Made by a program: the position numbers and the translations under genes
Shown: positions 25,823 through 32,974 of the stretch, in pieces
Layout: every line of letters begins with the position of its first letter
Position numbering within the stretch: the stretch's first letter is position 1
Notes under the pieces: model-generated
What the model saw: only the letters and a program-made list of their open reading frames with translations
Databases searched by the model: none
Told to the model about the DNA's origin: nothing
Source of the DNA: Acidimicrobiia bacterium
GTDB lineage: Bacteria > Actinomycetota > Acidimicrobiia > Acidimicrobiales > SZUA-35
Reading direction: 5' to 3'
Length of the DNA: 32,974 nucleotides
NCBI GenBank assembly: GCA_029863385.1
Contig: JAOTVU010000043.1
Location: 1 to 32,974, forward strand

Positions 25823-27928
25823 TCAGCCGCTGTTGCCGGTCGAGAAGCTCGCCGTGGCCGAACCGACGCCGCCGTCGGCGCCCGTCGCCGTGACATTGAT
25901 CCGGTAGGCGGTGTTGGGCCGAAGATTCGGAATCGTGTGGTTGAAGGAGGTGACGCAGCCCGTCGGGTCGAGCGACTGAGCCGTCGGCGTGTCGGAGCTG
26001 TCCTCCTCCCGCCAGCTGACCCGAGCGGTGTCGAAACAGGGATTGGAGGTGATGGCGATGGTTATCGACCGTTGACTGAGCGGCAGGACGAGCGACACTG
26101 CGAGATTGTCGAGATCAACCGGTACCGGTACGTCGACCGACGCCGGCAGGCTGAGATCCGATTCGGTCGCGTTCGGGCCCACAGAGGCAACCCGATAGCG
26201 GTAGGAGCCGGGCGAAACCGTCGTGTCGAGGTACGACGGCGACGCCACCTCGTCAAGAATCGCTCCGTCGCGGTACACGATGTAGGACGTCGGGGTCGGA
26301 CCGGACGACGGGACCGACCACGACAGTTCCACGTCGCCTCTGACAGCGCGAGCGGACACGTTGTCCGGCGGCTGAATGGGCCCCGGCACCGATGATGAGG
26401 TCGACGAGGTCGATGACGAACCGGTCGAGGTCGTTTCGGTGGTGGAAGACGCCGTGCTGGCGGTGGTGGACGCCGTCGAGGCCGTCGTGTCGGCGGTGCT
26501 GGCCGTGGTCTGACCGGCGGTCGCCAGGGTGTTGGGCACCGTGACGGCGGTTGTCGAGCTGGTCAGGCCGAACGTCGTCGCCGTGGTGGATGACAGGTCG
26601 ATCGTCGAGGCGGTCGTGGCGTCATCGATCTCGGGTCCGGCCGGTGAGCTCTCGTTCAGCGCCGAGACGCCGCTGTCGGGTTGGGTGCTGTCGCCTCTGG
26701 TCAAGGCCCAGGCGGTGAGGAGACCCACACCCAGCAGCGACACCAAACCGATCAGGAGCGGCCCGAACCGGAACTGGTCGAAGTCGAAGAGCGGTGTGCG
26801 TTCCACGATGGGGGGCGGACCGCCCGAGTAGCGCGAAGGATCGGCGGTCGGCTGCAGGAGCGACCGTTCGTAGCCGCCCACGCCGTCACCCACCAATTCA
26901 GGCCCTCGCTCGATCGTTCGGGCCGAGCTGACCGTCGGGGGTGGCGTGGGACCCTGGTGGGCGAAGACCTGGGTCTGATCTCCGACGGCGGACCCCGGCC
27001 GGTTTCCGTAGGGGACCGGCGGGGGGAACTGATGGAAAGCCGTCGCTTCGTTCTGAGCGGTCACGGCCGACGCCGCGCTGTAGGCACCGGCGCCGTTCAG
27101 CCCGGATTGGGCCATGGCCCCTTTCAGCGCCACCGAGAAGTCTCGGGCGTTGTGGAAGCGGTCGTCCGGGTTCTTGGCCATCGCCTTCGAGATGACCCGA
27201 CAGACGGGTTCCGGCGCCAGGTGCCGCACGTCGCCGAGCGGATTGTTGACGACCCGGCCGATCACGGCCATCAAGTTGCTGTCGTCGCCGGGTCCTAGGA
27301 ACGGCGGATGGCCGACGAGTAGCGCCCACAGGCTGGCGCCGAGGCCGTAGACGTCGGCCGCCGGGCTCGCCTTGCCGTCCAGGAAGGTTTCGGGTGCGCT
27401 GTAGGCGGGCGTGAAGGCGGTGCCGGTCGTGCGGGCCGAGGCGACGGCCGACGACGACACCTTGGCGATACCGAAATCAGCGATACGGGGCGCACCCGTG
27501 TTGGTCAGCAGGATGTTGGCAGGCTTGATGTCGAGGTGGACGACACCGGCCTCGTGTGCCGCGGCCATGGTCTCGGCCGCCACATCGATGTAGCTGATCG
27601 CCGACTGCCAGTCGAGCGGTCCCAGGTCGATCTGGTCCTGGAGCGAACCGTTGGGGTAGTAGGGCATCACCAGGAACGGCTCGCCGTAGCCGGTGACGCC
27701 GGAGCTGTAGACCGGCACGATGCCCTCGTGATTCGACAGCCGCCCCATGGCTTTGCGTTCCCGGTCGAAGCGGCGGACGACGTCGGGATCATGGCCCGAG
27801 TTGATGACCTTAACGGCGATCACCCGATCGAGATCGGCTTGCAGGGCGCGATAAACGCGGGACGATCCCCCCGTCCCGATCTGCTCTACCTCTTCCAGCC
27901 CGTCAATGCCAAGATTGGTAACGCTCAG
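25823..27928 (-). CDS. Receptor-type Ser/Thr protein kinase with extracellular stalk and FN3-like domains
   Basis: With a CTG start at 27928 the protein has 701 residues. The kinase domain (about 10-275) is intact: glycine loop IGTGGSSRVY (17-26), Lys40 in VIAVKV, HLDIKPANILL with catalytic Asp133, ADFGIA with Asp151, and SAPETF. A Pro/Gln-rich juxtamembrane linker leads to one TM segment (about 389-410). Outside lies a Ser/Thr-rich stalk (about 415-515) and then two Fn3-like beta-sandwich regions (DNVSARAVRGDVELSWSV; NLRPNTAYRINVTATGADG) with one Cys pair. The glycine loop lies upstream of the first GTG/ATG (27823), so that start would delete it. No ATG, GTG or TTG was found in frame just upstream; AAGGAG eight bases before CTG 27928 supports CTG. 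It follows the FHA/protease gene by 102 bp. Confidence 0.9.
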   Translation of the reverse strand: MSVTNLGIDGLEEVEQIGTGGSSRVYRALQADLDRVIAVKVINSGHDPDVVRRFDRERKAMGRLSNHEGIVPVYSSGVTGYGEPFLVMPYYPNGSLQDQIDLGPLDWQSAISYIDVAAETMAAAHEAGVVHLDIKPANILLTNTGAPRIADFGIAKVSSSAVASARTTGTAFTPAYSAPETFLDGKASPAADVYGLGASLWALLVGHPPFLGPGDDSNLMAVIGRVVNNPLGDVRHLAPEPVCRVISKAMAKNPDDRFHNARDFSVALKGAMAQSGLNGAGAYSAASAVTAQNEATAFHQFPPPVPYGNRPGSAVGDQTQVFAHQGPTPPPTVSSARTIERGPELVGDGVGGYERSLLQPTADPSRYSGGPPPIVERTPLFDFDQFRFGPLLIGLVSLLGVGLLTAWALTRGDSTQPDSGVSALNESSPAGPEIDDATTASTIDLSSTTATTFGLTSSTTAVTVPNTLATAGQTTASTADTTASTASTTASTASSTTETTSTGSSSTSSTSSSVPGPIQPPDNVSARAVRGDVELSWSVPSSGPTPTSYIVYRDGAILDEVASPSYLDTTVSPGSYRYRVASVGPNATESDLSLPASVDVPVPVDLDNLAVSLVLPLSQRSITIAITSNPCFDTARVSWREEDSSDTPTAQSLDPTGCVTSFNHTIPNLRPNTAYRINVTATGADGGVGSATASFSTGNSG
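26395..26520 (-). repeat. Low-complexity Ser/Thr-rich stalk-coding repeat
   Basis: Within the kinase gene this stretch encodes degenerate repeats of T-A-S-T-A/T units (TTASTADTTASTASTTAS) followed by Ser/Thr/Gly runs. It is the likely extracellular stalk, and short repeats like this can vary in copy number. Confidence 0.6.
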
Positions 27929-28030
27929 GTCCCTCGCTCCTTTGATGCAGAGACGACCTACATGGTAGTCGGTCCCGCGCTCAACGAGCAGTCGGTGGGC
28001 GTATCGACCGCGGTTGCTGAAGCGCCGGGA

Positions 28031-30127
28031 CTATTCGGCCAGGGCGAGCACGGAGCTCAACCAGCCGGAGAAGGCGTTGGTGGTGATGCTCCGGCTGGCG
28101 GTGGAGTCGTCGGAATCACCGGCAAACAGCACGGCCACGACCTTGTCGTCGTGCAGCACGGCGCTCCCGGAGGCACCCTGGCCGCTCGGGAACGACGCCA
28201 GCAACACACCCTTGTCGATGTTCCCCTCGGCCGAACAGGTCACCGTCGGGGGCGAGTCCGGTGGGATGAAGCTGTCGAGGTTCGGGCTCGTGCAGCCGGG
28301 CCACGACGTGAAGTTCGCCGCCTGGCCCGAGGTCGAGGTCACGGCGGACAGCCGGGGGTTGCCCGCGTCGTCGGTATTAGAGACTGAGAACCGGCCCGGA
28401 AAGCCGATGCTGCTCACCGGATCCCCGATCGTGACCGCGCTCGAGTCACCCAACTGCAGCAGCGGTACATCGGCCGAGTCGGCGGGATCGCCTATGGTGA
28501 CGCTGCCGGCGTCGTTGACGGCGGCCTCGTTGGTGATCCTCACCACCGCGATGTCGAGGAACGGATGATTCTCGACGAGGCTGGCGACGTAGCGGATCTC
28601 CGCCGGTTCATCGACTTCGGGCGACACGGCGACAACGAGCTGATCGGCCATGGCGGCGACATGCTGGTTGGTGACGATCATCGATTTCGACACGAAGAAG
28701 CCCGAACCGTGGCCCGACTCGCTCAAGAGCATCACGGTCGACTGCTTGGCCGTGGCCAGCGCCTCGGCCCGGCCCTCGTCACCACCCAGCACGAGCCAGG
28801 CGACGACCGCGGCGATGACCAGCGCGGTGGCGGCCACCACGGCGATCGCCAGGCCGGCGCGGTTCGTCGGTTGCCGGTGCTGGCCTGCCGTGACGACCCG
28901 GAGCTGGGTTCCGGCCGATGGGTCGCCCAGTTGGGCGATGAAGGCACCCTCGACCTTGTAGGGCCGGTTGAGGCGACGGCCGTCGATGTAGGTCCCCTTC
29001 GACGAGGCATCCTCGAGCCACCACGTTCCCTGGGAGTGGACGAAACGCAGGTGCCGGCGGGAGACCAGCGAATGTCGCTCGTCCACCGTCACCAGGCACG
29101 ACGGATCCCGCCCGATCGTGACCTCATGACCTGGTAGGAAGACGTAGTCCTCACCGTCGATCTGCAGGCGCAGCGTGTCGGTTTCGACGAACGTGGCCGC
29201 CGGACTGTAGCTCTGATCCGGGGTGGGCTCGCCGAACGGCGGTGGCTCGTTGACGTCACCGAAACCGCCGGTGCCGTAATTCGGGCGCGCTGCGCTCAGA
29301 TCGAGCGGCTGATTGGGCGGGTTCGACCAATCCGTCGGGTTCGAGTCGTAGCGGTCGGCCCCGATAACTGCCGAATTCCGGCCCTTGCCGTCGGCGGTCC
29401 AATCGTGGCGGACGCCGTCGAGCTCGACGACCGGAGCCCCGTTCCTCAGATCAACGACCGAACCGTCGGCGACCCGCTCGTCCACCCCGACGCCGTGTTC
29501 GTCGAGCGCCACCGGTTGCCCCGACGACGCCTCCATCGACTCGCCGTGTTCGAACCGGCTGATCTCTCCCATCTCCACCAGTTGCTCCGAAGCGGGGGAG
29601 TAGGCCCGGTTCTGGTAGTGGGAGTCGCTGTCGAATCGTGACATCGAACCGGCCGGCTCGGCGACGGGTCCACGGTTGAGATCGTTTTGATCGCCACCGC
29701 CGCCCACTCCGAGCATGCCGGCGGAACCGGCCGACGGATCCGGTGGAGGTGGCGGACCGAAGTCGACGACGGTCGGCGGTGAGTCTGGATCGGCGTAGGG
29801 GTCGCGGAGAGCCTCTTCGCCGAGCGCGCGGGTGATCAGCCGCATGGAGAGCTCGACCCCACGGGGACTGCCGAGGCGGATTACCACGTCCGTGCCAAGC
29901 GTCCACGATGGTGACAGCCGTACCCCGATCGGATCGTAGGATCCGTGTGTCGACGTATCCTCGGCCTGCCAGTTCCGCCCGTTCCAGTTCATCGTCAGGT
30001 GACGGCGCGAAACCGTTCCCTGTGGAACCACGACGGCGGCGCTGGACGAACGGCCGATCAGCACCGGAGAGTCGTCCGGACTGAACCGTAACCGGCCGCC
30101 CGGCCAGGTGATTTCGAGGTCATGCAT
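28031..30127 (-). CDS. Two-FHA, single-TM, HtrA-like serine protease
   Basis: From ATG 30127 this is 698 residues. FHA domain 1 is at about 22-95 (LIGRSSSA, VSRRHLTM, STHGSYD) and FHA domain 2 at about 335-405 (TIGRDPSCLVTV, LVSRRHLRFV, SSKGTYIDGRRL); FHA domains bind phosphothreonine. A 230-residue Asp/Pro/Gly-rich linker joins them. A TM segment at about 424-447 is followed by a trypsin/HtrA-like domain with the triad H489 (TNQHV), D525 (LDIAVVRI) and S653 (GASGS). The Ser motif is GASGS rather than GNSGG. Two Cys (611, 631) could form a disulfide outside. Topology should place FHA domains inside and the protease outside. GTG 30142 is an alternative start. It is immediately upstream of an active kinase gene, the natural source of a phosphothreonine signal. 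Confidence 0.92.
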   Translation of the reverse strand: MHDLEITWPGGRLRFSPDDSPVLIGRSSSAAVVVPQGTVSRRHLTMNWNGRNWQAEDTSTHGSYDPIGVRLSPSWTLGTDVVIRLGSPRGVELSMRLITRALGEEALRDPYADPDSPPTVVDFGPPPPPDPSAGSAGMLGVGGGGDQNDLNRGPVAEPAGSMSRFDSDSHYQNRAYSPASEQLVEMGEISRFEHGESMEASSGQPVALDEHGVGVDERVADGSVVDLRNGAPVVELDGVRHDWTADGKGRNSAVIGADRYDSNPTDWSNPPNQPLDLSAARPNYGTGGFGDVNEPPPFGEPTPDQSYSPAATFVETDTLRLQIDGEDYVFLPGHEVTIGRDPSCLVTVDERHSLVSRRHLRFVHSQGTWWLEDASSKGTYIDGRRLNRPYKVEGAFIAQLGDPSAGTQLRVVTAGQHRQPTNRAGLAIAVVAATALVIAAVVAWLVLGGDEGRAEALATAKQSTVMLLSESGHGSGFFVSKSMIVTNQHVAAMADQLVVAVSPEVDEPAEIRYVASLVENHPFLDIAVVRITNEAAVNDAGSVTIGDPADSADVPLLQLGDSSAVTIGDPVSSIGFPGRFSVSNTDDAGNPRLSAVTSTSGQAANFTSWPGCTSPNLDSFIPPDSPPTVTCSAEGNIDKGVLLASFPSGQGASGSAVLHDDKVVAVLFAGDSDDSTASRSITTNAFSGWLSSVLALAE

Positions 30128-30306
30128 GCTTCTGGACTCCACCGATGGTCGTCATCGGGACGACCGATCGGTCACGACACCAAGGTAACGGGAGTTGCGT
30201 CGGAAGCGACAGTCGAGGCGAGTGTCGAGGCCAACATGACCGGGTGCCGGCCCGAGGTCGTGGCAGCCAGGAGATCATCACCCGTTCGACGGGGACGGGA
30301 TTGATG

Positions 30307-30483
30307 TCAGACGCAGCTGATGGCGCGGATGTCGCCGGGGAGTACCCGAACCACCCGGCGGTCGACCGCAATGGAGATTCCCTTTGCGCCAACGGCGAGA
30401 ATGGTGCCGCTGATCGTGCCCTCGGCTGTCTGAACCCGTGAATGACGTCCCAACAAGGTTGTCGGGTTGGTCGTACTACGCAT
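30307..30483 (-). CDS. Small beta-rich hypothetical protein (58 aa)
   Basis: ATG 30483 preceded by AGGAGA opens a 58-residue frame. After a short polar start, residues about 10-58 alternate in beta-strand fashion (LLGRHSRVQTAEGTISGTIL, GISIAVDRRVVRVLPGDIRA), resembling a small SH3-like or Sm-like barrel. It lies upstream of the FHA/protease gene on the same strand, about 180 bp away. The open frame extends further upstream but the ribosome binding site favours 30483. No family is assigned. Confidence 0.6.
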   Translation of the reverse strand: MRSTTNPTTLLGRHSRVQTAEGTISGTILAVGAKGISIAVDRRVVRVLPGDIRAISCV

Positions 30484-30673
30484 GTCTGTTGCTTCTCCTG
30501 TGCCGCGCCTCGTTGAGCGGCATCGGGAGTGAAGAGTACATCGTCTGCGGCGTCCATGGGGTGGATTCGAGAGATTCGCCCAACCGATATCGCCACCTTT
30601 GATCGACCGGAATTCGGTCATCGGTAACAGTGTTAACCGGGTGGTCGAATCGAACCAGGCGAATGGGCCGTCG

Positions 30674-30702
30674 GACCCGGTCCCGTCTGACCCGGTCCCG
30701 TC
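30674..30702. repeat. Two-copy 15-bp tandem repeat
   Basis: GACCCGGTCCCGTC occurs at 30674-30687 and 30689-30702, period 15. Each copy carries GACC-C-GGTC, so it can fold locally. It lies just beyond the 3' end of the PPOX-type gene and may serve as its terminator or be a simple repeat. Confidence 0.6.
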
Positions 30703-30714
30703 GGGGCCGGTCGA

Positions 30715-31110
30715 TCAGGCCCGGCCGACCATCGAATCGACGGAGATCTCGATCACCACCCGGTCGTCGCGCTCTTTCGGCTGCCGGTACCGCTCGGCGT
30801 AACGGCGAACGCCCTCGGCCACCCGCTCCGGCTCGTCGGTGACGACCGCGTTCCCGTAGAGGGTCAGCCAGCGGCCCCCGTCGACCTGGCAGACCGCAAC
30901 CCGCTGGCCGGGATCCCGGGCGACGTTGCGGGCCTTGACCGACGTGGCCCAGGTGATGACCCGAGCCGTCTTCGTCTCCGGCTCGAAGGTCACGCCGACC
31001 GGCGTGACCTGCGCGGTGCCGTCGGACCGGATCGTGGTCAGCGTGGCCAGATGGTACTCGCGCAGGAAGGCGAGCACGTCGTCGTCGAGGCGGTCGAGGT
31101 CGAAGGTCAT
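30715..31110 (-). CDS. PPOX-class F420-dependent oxidoreductase
   Basis: This 131-residue protein is a small split-barrel flavin/F420-binding enzyme of the PPOX family (TIGR03618-like, from memory). Signatures are LREYHLATLTTIRSDGTAQV, TPVGVTFEPETKTARVITW, the Lys/Arg-rich VKARNVARDPGQRVAV loop that would bind the cofactor phosphate, GRWLTLYGNAVV, and a C-terminal VVIEISVD strand. The length is normal for the family. ATG 31110 is close to the divergent thioesterase gene (74 bp to its start). It transfers hydride from reduced F420 to an unknown acceptor. Confidence 0.9.
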   Translation of the reverse strand: MTFDLDRLDDDVLAFLREYHLATLTTIRSDGTAQVTPVGVTFEPETKTARVITWATSVKARNVARDPGQRVAVCQVDGGRWLTLYGNAVVTDEPERVAEGVRRYAERYRQPKERDDRVVIEISVDSMVGRA

Positions 31111-31171
31111 AGGGCTCGTCAGCCTACTGGCCGAGCTGTCGACGTCGCACGGTAGCGTTGAGCACGACGTT

Positions 31172-31176
31172 GGAGG
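31172..31176 (+). promoter_or_regulatory. Ribosome binding site deciding a TTG start
   Basis: GGAGG lies 8 nt before TTG 31185, favouring that start over TTG codons at 31158 and 31170, which it would overlap or follow. Confidence 0.65.
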
Positions 31177-31184
31177 TTTCCGGG

Positions 31185-32009
31185 TTGAGCCATTTCGAGG
31201 ACGAGACCGCCGTTCGGCCGATGTCGGAGTCGGCGGGGTCGATGGCCCGGTTCGCCACCGATCTGACCGACGCCTGGAACATCAACGGCAACCCGAACGG
31301 CGGCTACCTGCTGGCATCGTCGCTCCGGGCCGTGGCGGCCATCGACGACCGTCATCCCGACCCGATCTCGGTGACCACCCACTACCTACGGCCGGGCTCC
31401 TCCGGTGAGCAGGCGGAGATCTCGGTCGAGACGATCCGCTCGGGCCGGCGCACCTCAACGCTGCGGACCGTCATGACTCAGGGCGGGAAACCCCGGATCA
31501 CGTCGCTCGTCACCATGAGCGACCTGGAGCTGTGGTCCGGGCCCGGTGTCGCCTCCATCGAACCGCCGCCGGTGGCCCCGCTGTCGGCCTGCATCGACCG
31601 GTCGATGCTGCCCCAGGGCGTCGACCTGCCGATCCTCTCCCGGGTCGATGTTCGTCTCGATCCGGCCACCGTGGAACCGTCCGTGGACGAGGCTCGGGCC
31701 TTCATCGCCGGTTGGATCCGGTTTGCCGATGCGACGCCGCCATCGGCGCTGGCCCTGCCGCTCTTTGCCGACGCCTTTCCTCCGTCGCTGATCGGGTTGC
31801 TGGGACAGGTGGGCTGGATCCCGACCGTCGAACTCACGGTTCAGGTGCGGGCCCGACCGGTCGACGGCTGGGTTCGAGCCTGCTTCGAGAGCCGCGACAT
31901 CGGCGGTGGGATGCTGGTGGAGGATGGCCTGCTGTGGGACGCGGAGTCGAACCTGGTGGCCCAGTCGCGTCAGCTCGCCCTGATCCTTTCTCGAGACTTT
32001 GGGGGGTGA
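31185..32009 (+). CDS. Acyl-CoA thioesterase family protein, TTG start
   Basis: With TTG 31185 this is 274 residues. It is a double-hotdog thioesterase-like protein: the first half has [20 protein letters not shown] (the Asn/Gly-rich substrate loop) and [20 protein letters not shown], with [19 protein letters not shown]; the second half has [20 protein letters not shown] and the concluding [20 protein letters not shown] segment, which matches the usual C-terminal strand of the family. It would hydrolyse acyl-CoA thioesters; chain preference is unknown. It is divergent from the PPOX gene and lies 70 bp upstream of the cold-shock gene. It is related in type to the thioesterase at 15305-16123, but the two sequences differ widely. 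Confidence 0.88.
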   Translation: MSHFEDETAVRPMSESAGSMARFATDLTDAWNINGNPNGGYLLASSLRAVAAIDDRHPDPISVTTHYLRPGSSGEQAEISVETIRSGRRTSTLRTVMTQGGKPRITSLVTMSDLELWSGPGVASIEPPPVAPLSACIDRSMLPQGVDLPILSRVDVRLDPATVEPSVDEARAFIAGWIRFADATPPSALALPLFADAFPPSLIGLLGQVGWIPTVELTVQVRARPVDGWVRACFESRDIGGGMLVEDGLLWDAESNLVAQSRQLALILSRDFGG

Positions 32010-32079
32010 GATTCGGGGATACAGTGTGGTGGTGTGGTCTGGGCCACAAGGGCTCCGGCCGTTGAGCGAAAGTAATGCC

Positions 32080-32280
32080 ATGCCTACAGGTACAGTGAAG
32101 TTCTTCAACGCAGAGAAGGGCTTCGGATTCATCTCTCGTGAGGGTGCGTCGGACGTGTTCGTGCACTTTTCGAACATCGTCGGTGAGGGTTACAAGACCC
32201 TCGACGAGGGACAGCAGGTCGAGTTCGACATTGCTCCCGGTCGCAAAGGCGACGAAGCCAAGAACGTTCGGGCCCTGTAG
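32080..32280 (+). CDS. Cold-shock domain protein (CspA family)
   Basis: This 66-residue protein is a single cold-shock domain that binds single-stranded RNA/DNA and acts as an RNA chaperone. RNP1 is KGFGFISRE and RNP2 is [21 protein letters not shown] opens the fold and [18 protein letters not shown] ends it. The length is typical. The start is the second ATG of ATGCCATGCC; the first is out of frame. A strong intrinsic terminator follows 34 bp after the stop. The ~70-bp leader contains a possible small hairpin near GTGGTC/GGCCAC, which could affect its temperature response, though this is inference. Confidence 0.97.
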   Translation: MPTGTVKFFNAEKGFGFISREGASDVFVHFSNIVGEGYKTLDEGQQVEFDIAPGRKGDEAKNVRAL

Positions 32281-32314
32281 CCCGAGCGAAGCGACTCGCC
32301 AAAATGAAACGCAC

Positions 32315-32350
32315 GAGGGCCGCTCCCATGGGAGCGGCCCTCGGCTTTTT
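32315..32350 (+). terminator. Intrinsic terminator of the cold-shock gene
   Basis: GAGGGCCGCTCCC (32315-32327) pairs with its complement at 32330-32342, a 13-bp GC-rich stem, followed by GGC and a run of five T (32346-32350). It is the clearest Rho-independent terminator in the window. On the other strand it sits just past the end of the malonyl-CoA decarboxylase gene. Confidence 0.92.
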
Positions 32351-32358
32351 CCCATCGG

Positions 32359-32974
32359 TCAACCGTCGCCGCCGGCCAGCAGCTTCATGATGTCGTCCGA
32401 AGCGTTCACCACACCCTCGGACACGTAGCGATCATGGTTCGACTCGATGTTGCGGAGCTCGTACCGGTAGTTGATCATCATGGCCATGCCCCGATCCCAG
32501 CCGACTTCGGTCGGGTTGGCCAGCCAGTTGAGCCGCTCGGCTCTTGCGCCGTTGGAGAGGTGGAAGTGGGTCACCGGGTCGAGCGCCCGCCCCGACGGCC
32601 GACGCTGGTTGACGACATAGTCGGCGGCGAGTCGCAGGAACACCGGCTTGGTCGCAGCCAGACGCTCGTCGTCGACCGACGGCATCGGGCCGCTGACGAG
32701 CTCGGCCAGTTGCTCCCGAACCGGTGACATCCCGAACTCGGACAGTGAGTCGGATTCGCGTTCGGTGAGCAGTCGACGATCCGAGTCGAGTTCGGTCAGC
32801 AGCCACCGCCGGAATCCGGGGAGCGGGGACAGCGTGGCGAAGCGCCGTAGCCCCGGGAGCTCCCGGGCCAATTCCTCGACCACCGATTTGATCAGGAAGT
32901 CGCTGAGCGACACGCCGGCCAGACCCTCATGGCAGTTGGAGATCGAGTAGAAGATCGCCGTGTCGGAATCAGCC
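32359..32974 (-). CDS. Malonyl-CoA decarboxylase, C-terminal part (partial at right edge)
   Basis: The frame is open through the right edge, so the N-terminus is outside the window; 204 codons are visible. The sequence matches the catalytic C-terminal domain of malonyl-CoA decarboxylase, which converts malonyl-CoA to acetyl-CoA and CO2: TAIFYSISNCHEGLAGVSL, FLIKSVVEELARELPGLRRF with FATLSPLPGFRRWL, THFHLSNGARAERLNWLAN with the conserved active-site His, and MINYRYELRNIESN near the end. It belongs to the MatA/MLYCD family. The stop at 32359 lies close to the cold-shock terminator. Its internal GTG 32913 is not the start, because the homology continues upstream. Confidence 0.93.
   Translation of the reverse strand, partial: ADSDTAIFYSISNCHEGLAGVSLSDFLIKSVVEELARELPGLRRFATLSPLPGFRRWLLTELDSDRRLLTERESDSLSEFGMSPVREQLAELVSGPMPSVDDERLAATKPVFLRLAADYVVNQRRPSGRALDPVTHFHLSNGARAERLNWLANPTEVGWDRGMAMMINYRYELRNIESNHDRYVSEGVVNASDDIMKLLAGGDG

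Noticed and set aside
30674-30702. Possible CRISPR-like repeat
   Set aside because: Only two contiguous 14-bp copies with one base between; no spacers and no cas genes.

Overview
This is a high-GC, gene-dense actinobacterial segment. Two F420-type enzymes, a mycothiol-dependent nitroreductase homologue, a UvrD-type helicase with a C-terminal HRDC domain, Hanks-type kinase signalling and frequent TTG/GTG starts all fit Actinomycetota. The overall flavour suggests class Acidimicrobiia, but that is inference from gene content, not a phylogeny. No tRNA, rRNA, IS element, prophage or CRISPR array was seen.

Layout. 1-2542 (-) holds most of an OtsB trehalose-6-phosphate phosphatase fused to a GH15 glucosidase/trehalase domain, cut by the left edge. 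2696-7241 has an LLM-class F420 enzyme (+), a thioredoxin/NHL-propeller protein (-), an acyl-CoA synthetase (+) and a small lipoprotein with an internal duplication (+). 7306-11121 has a flavin reductase-like protein (-), an M20 metallopeptidase (+, TTG start) and a class I fumarase (-). 11156-17294 is a minus-strand run: methyltransferase, acyl-CoA thioesterase, UvrD/HRDC helicase, a four-CBS protein and a tiny ORF. 17500-21051 (+) is a fused indolepyruvate ferredoxin oxidoreductase, followed by a 334-bp convergent gap with repeats and hairpins.

21386-30483 is the most unusual part. It is a minus-strand signalling block made of a small membrane protein, a membrane-anchored pseudokinase, an unrecognised protein, a small Cys-motif protein, an apparently active receptor-type Ser/Thr kinase with an extracellular Ser/Thr-rich stalk and FN3-like domains, and a two-FHA, one-TM, HtrA-like protease. 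The FHA domains face the cytoplasm and the protease domain should lie outside. Embedded in this block on the plus strand is a probable selenoprotein: an Rv2466c-like DsbA-family nitroreductase whose first active-site Cys codon (CPWC) is an in-frame TGA, followed by a hairpin that meets bacterial SECIS expectations. A conventional gene call would start after the TGA and lose the active site.

30715-32974 has a PPOX-type F420 enzyme (-), a second thioesterase (+, TTG start), a cold-shock protein with a strong intrinsic terminator (+) and the C-terminal part of malonyl-CoA decarboxylase (-), cut by the right edge.

Themes: CoA-thioester metabolism (ligase, two thioesterases, malonyl-CoA decarboxylase), amino-acid/2-oxoacid oxidation (IOR), trehalose turnover, F420/thiol redox chemistry, and phospho-signalling. 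Most of the long antisense ORFs are high-GC shadows.
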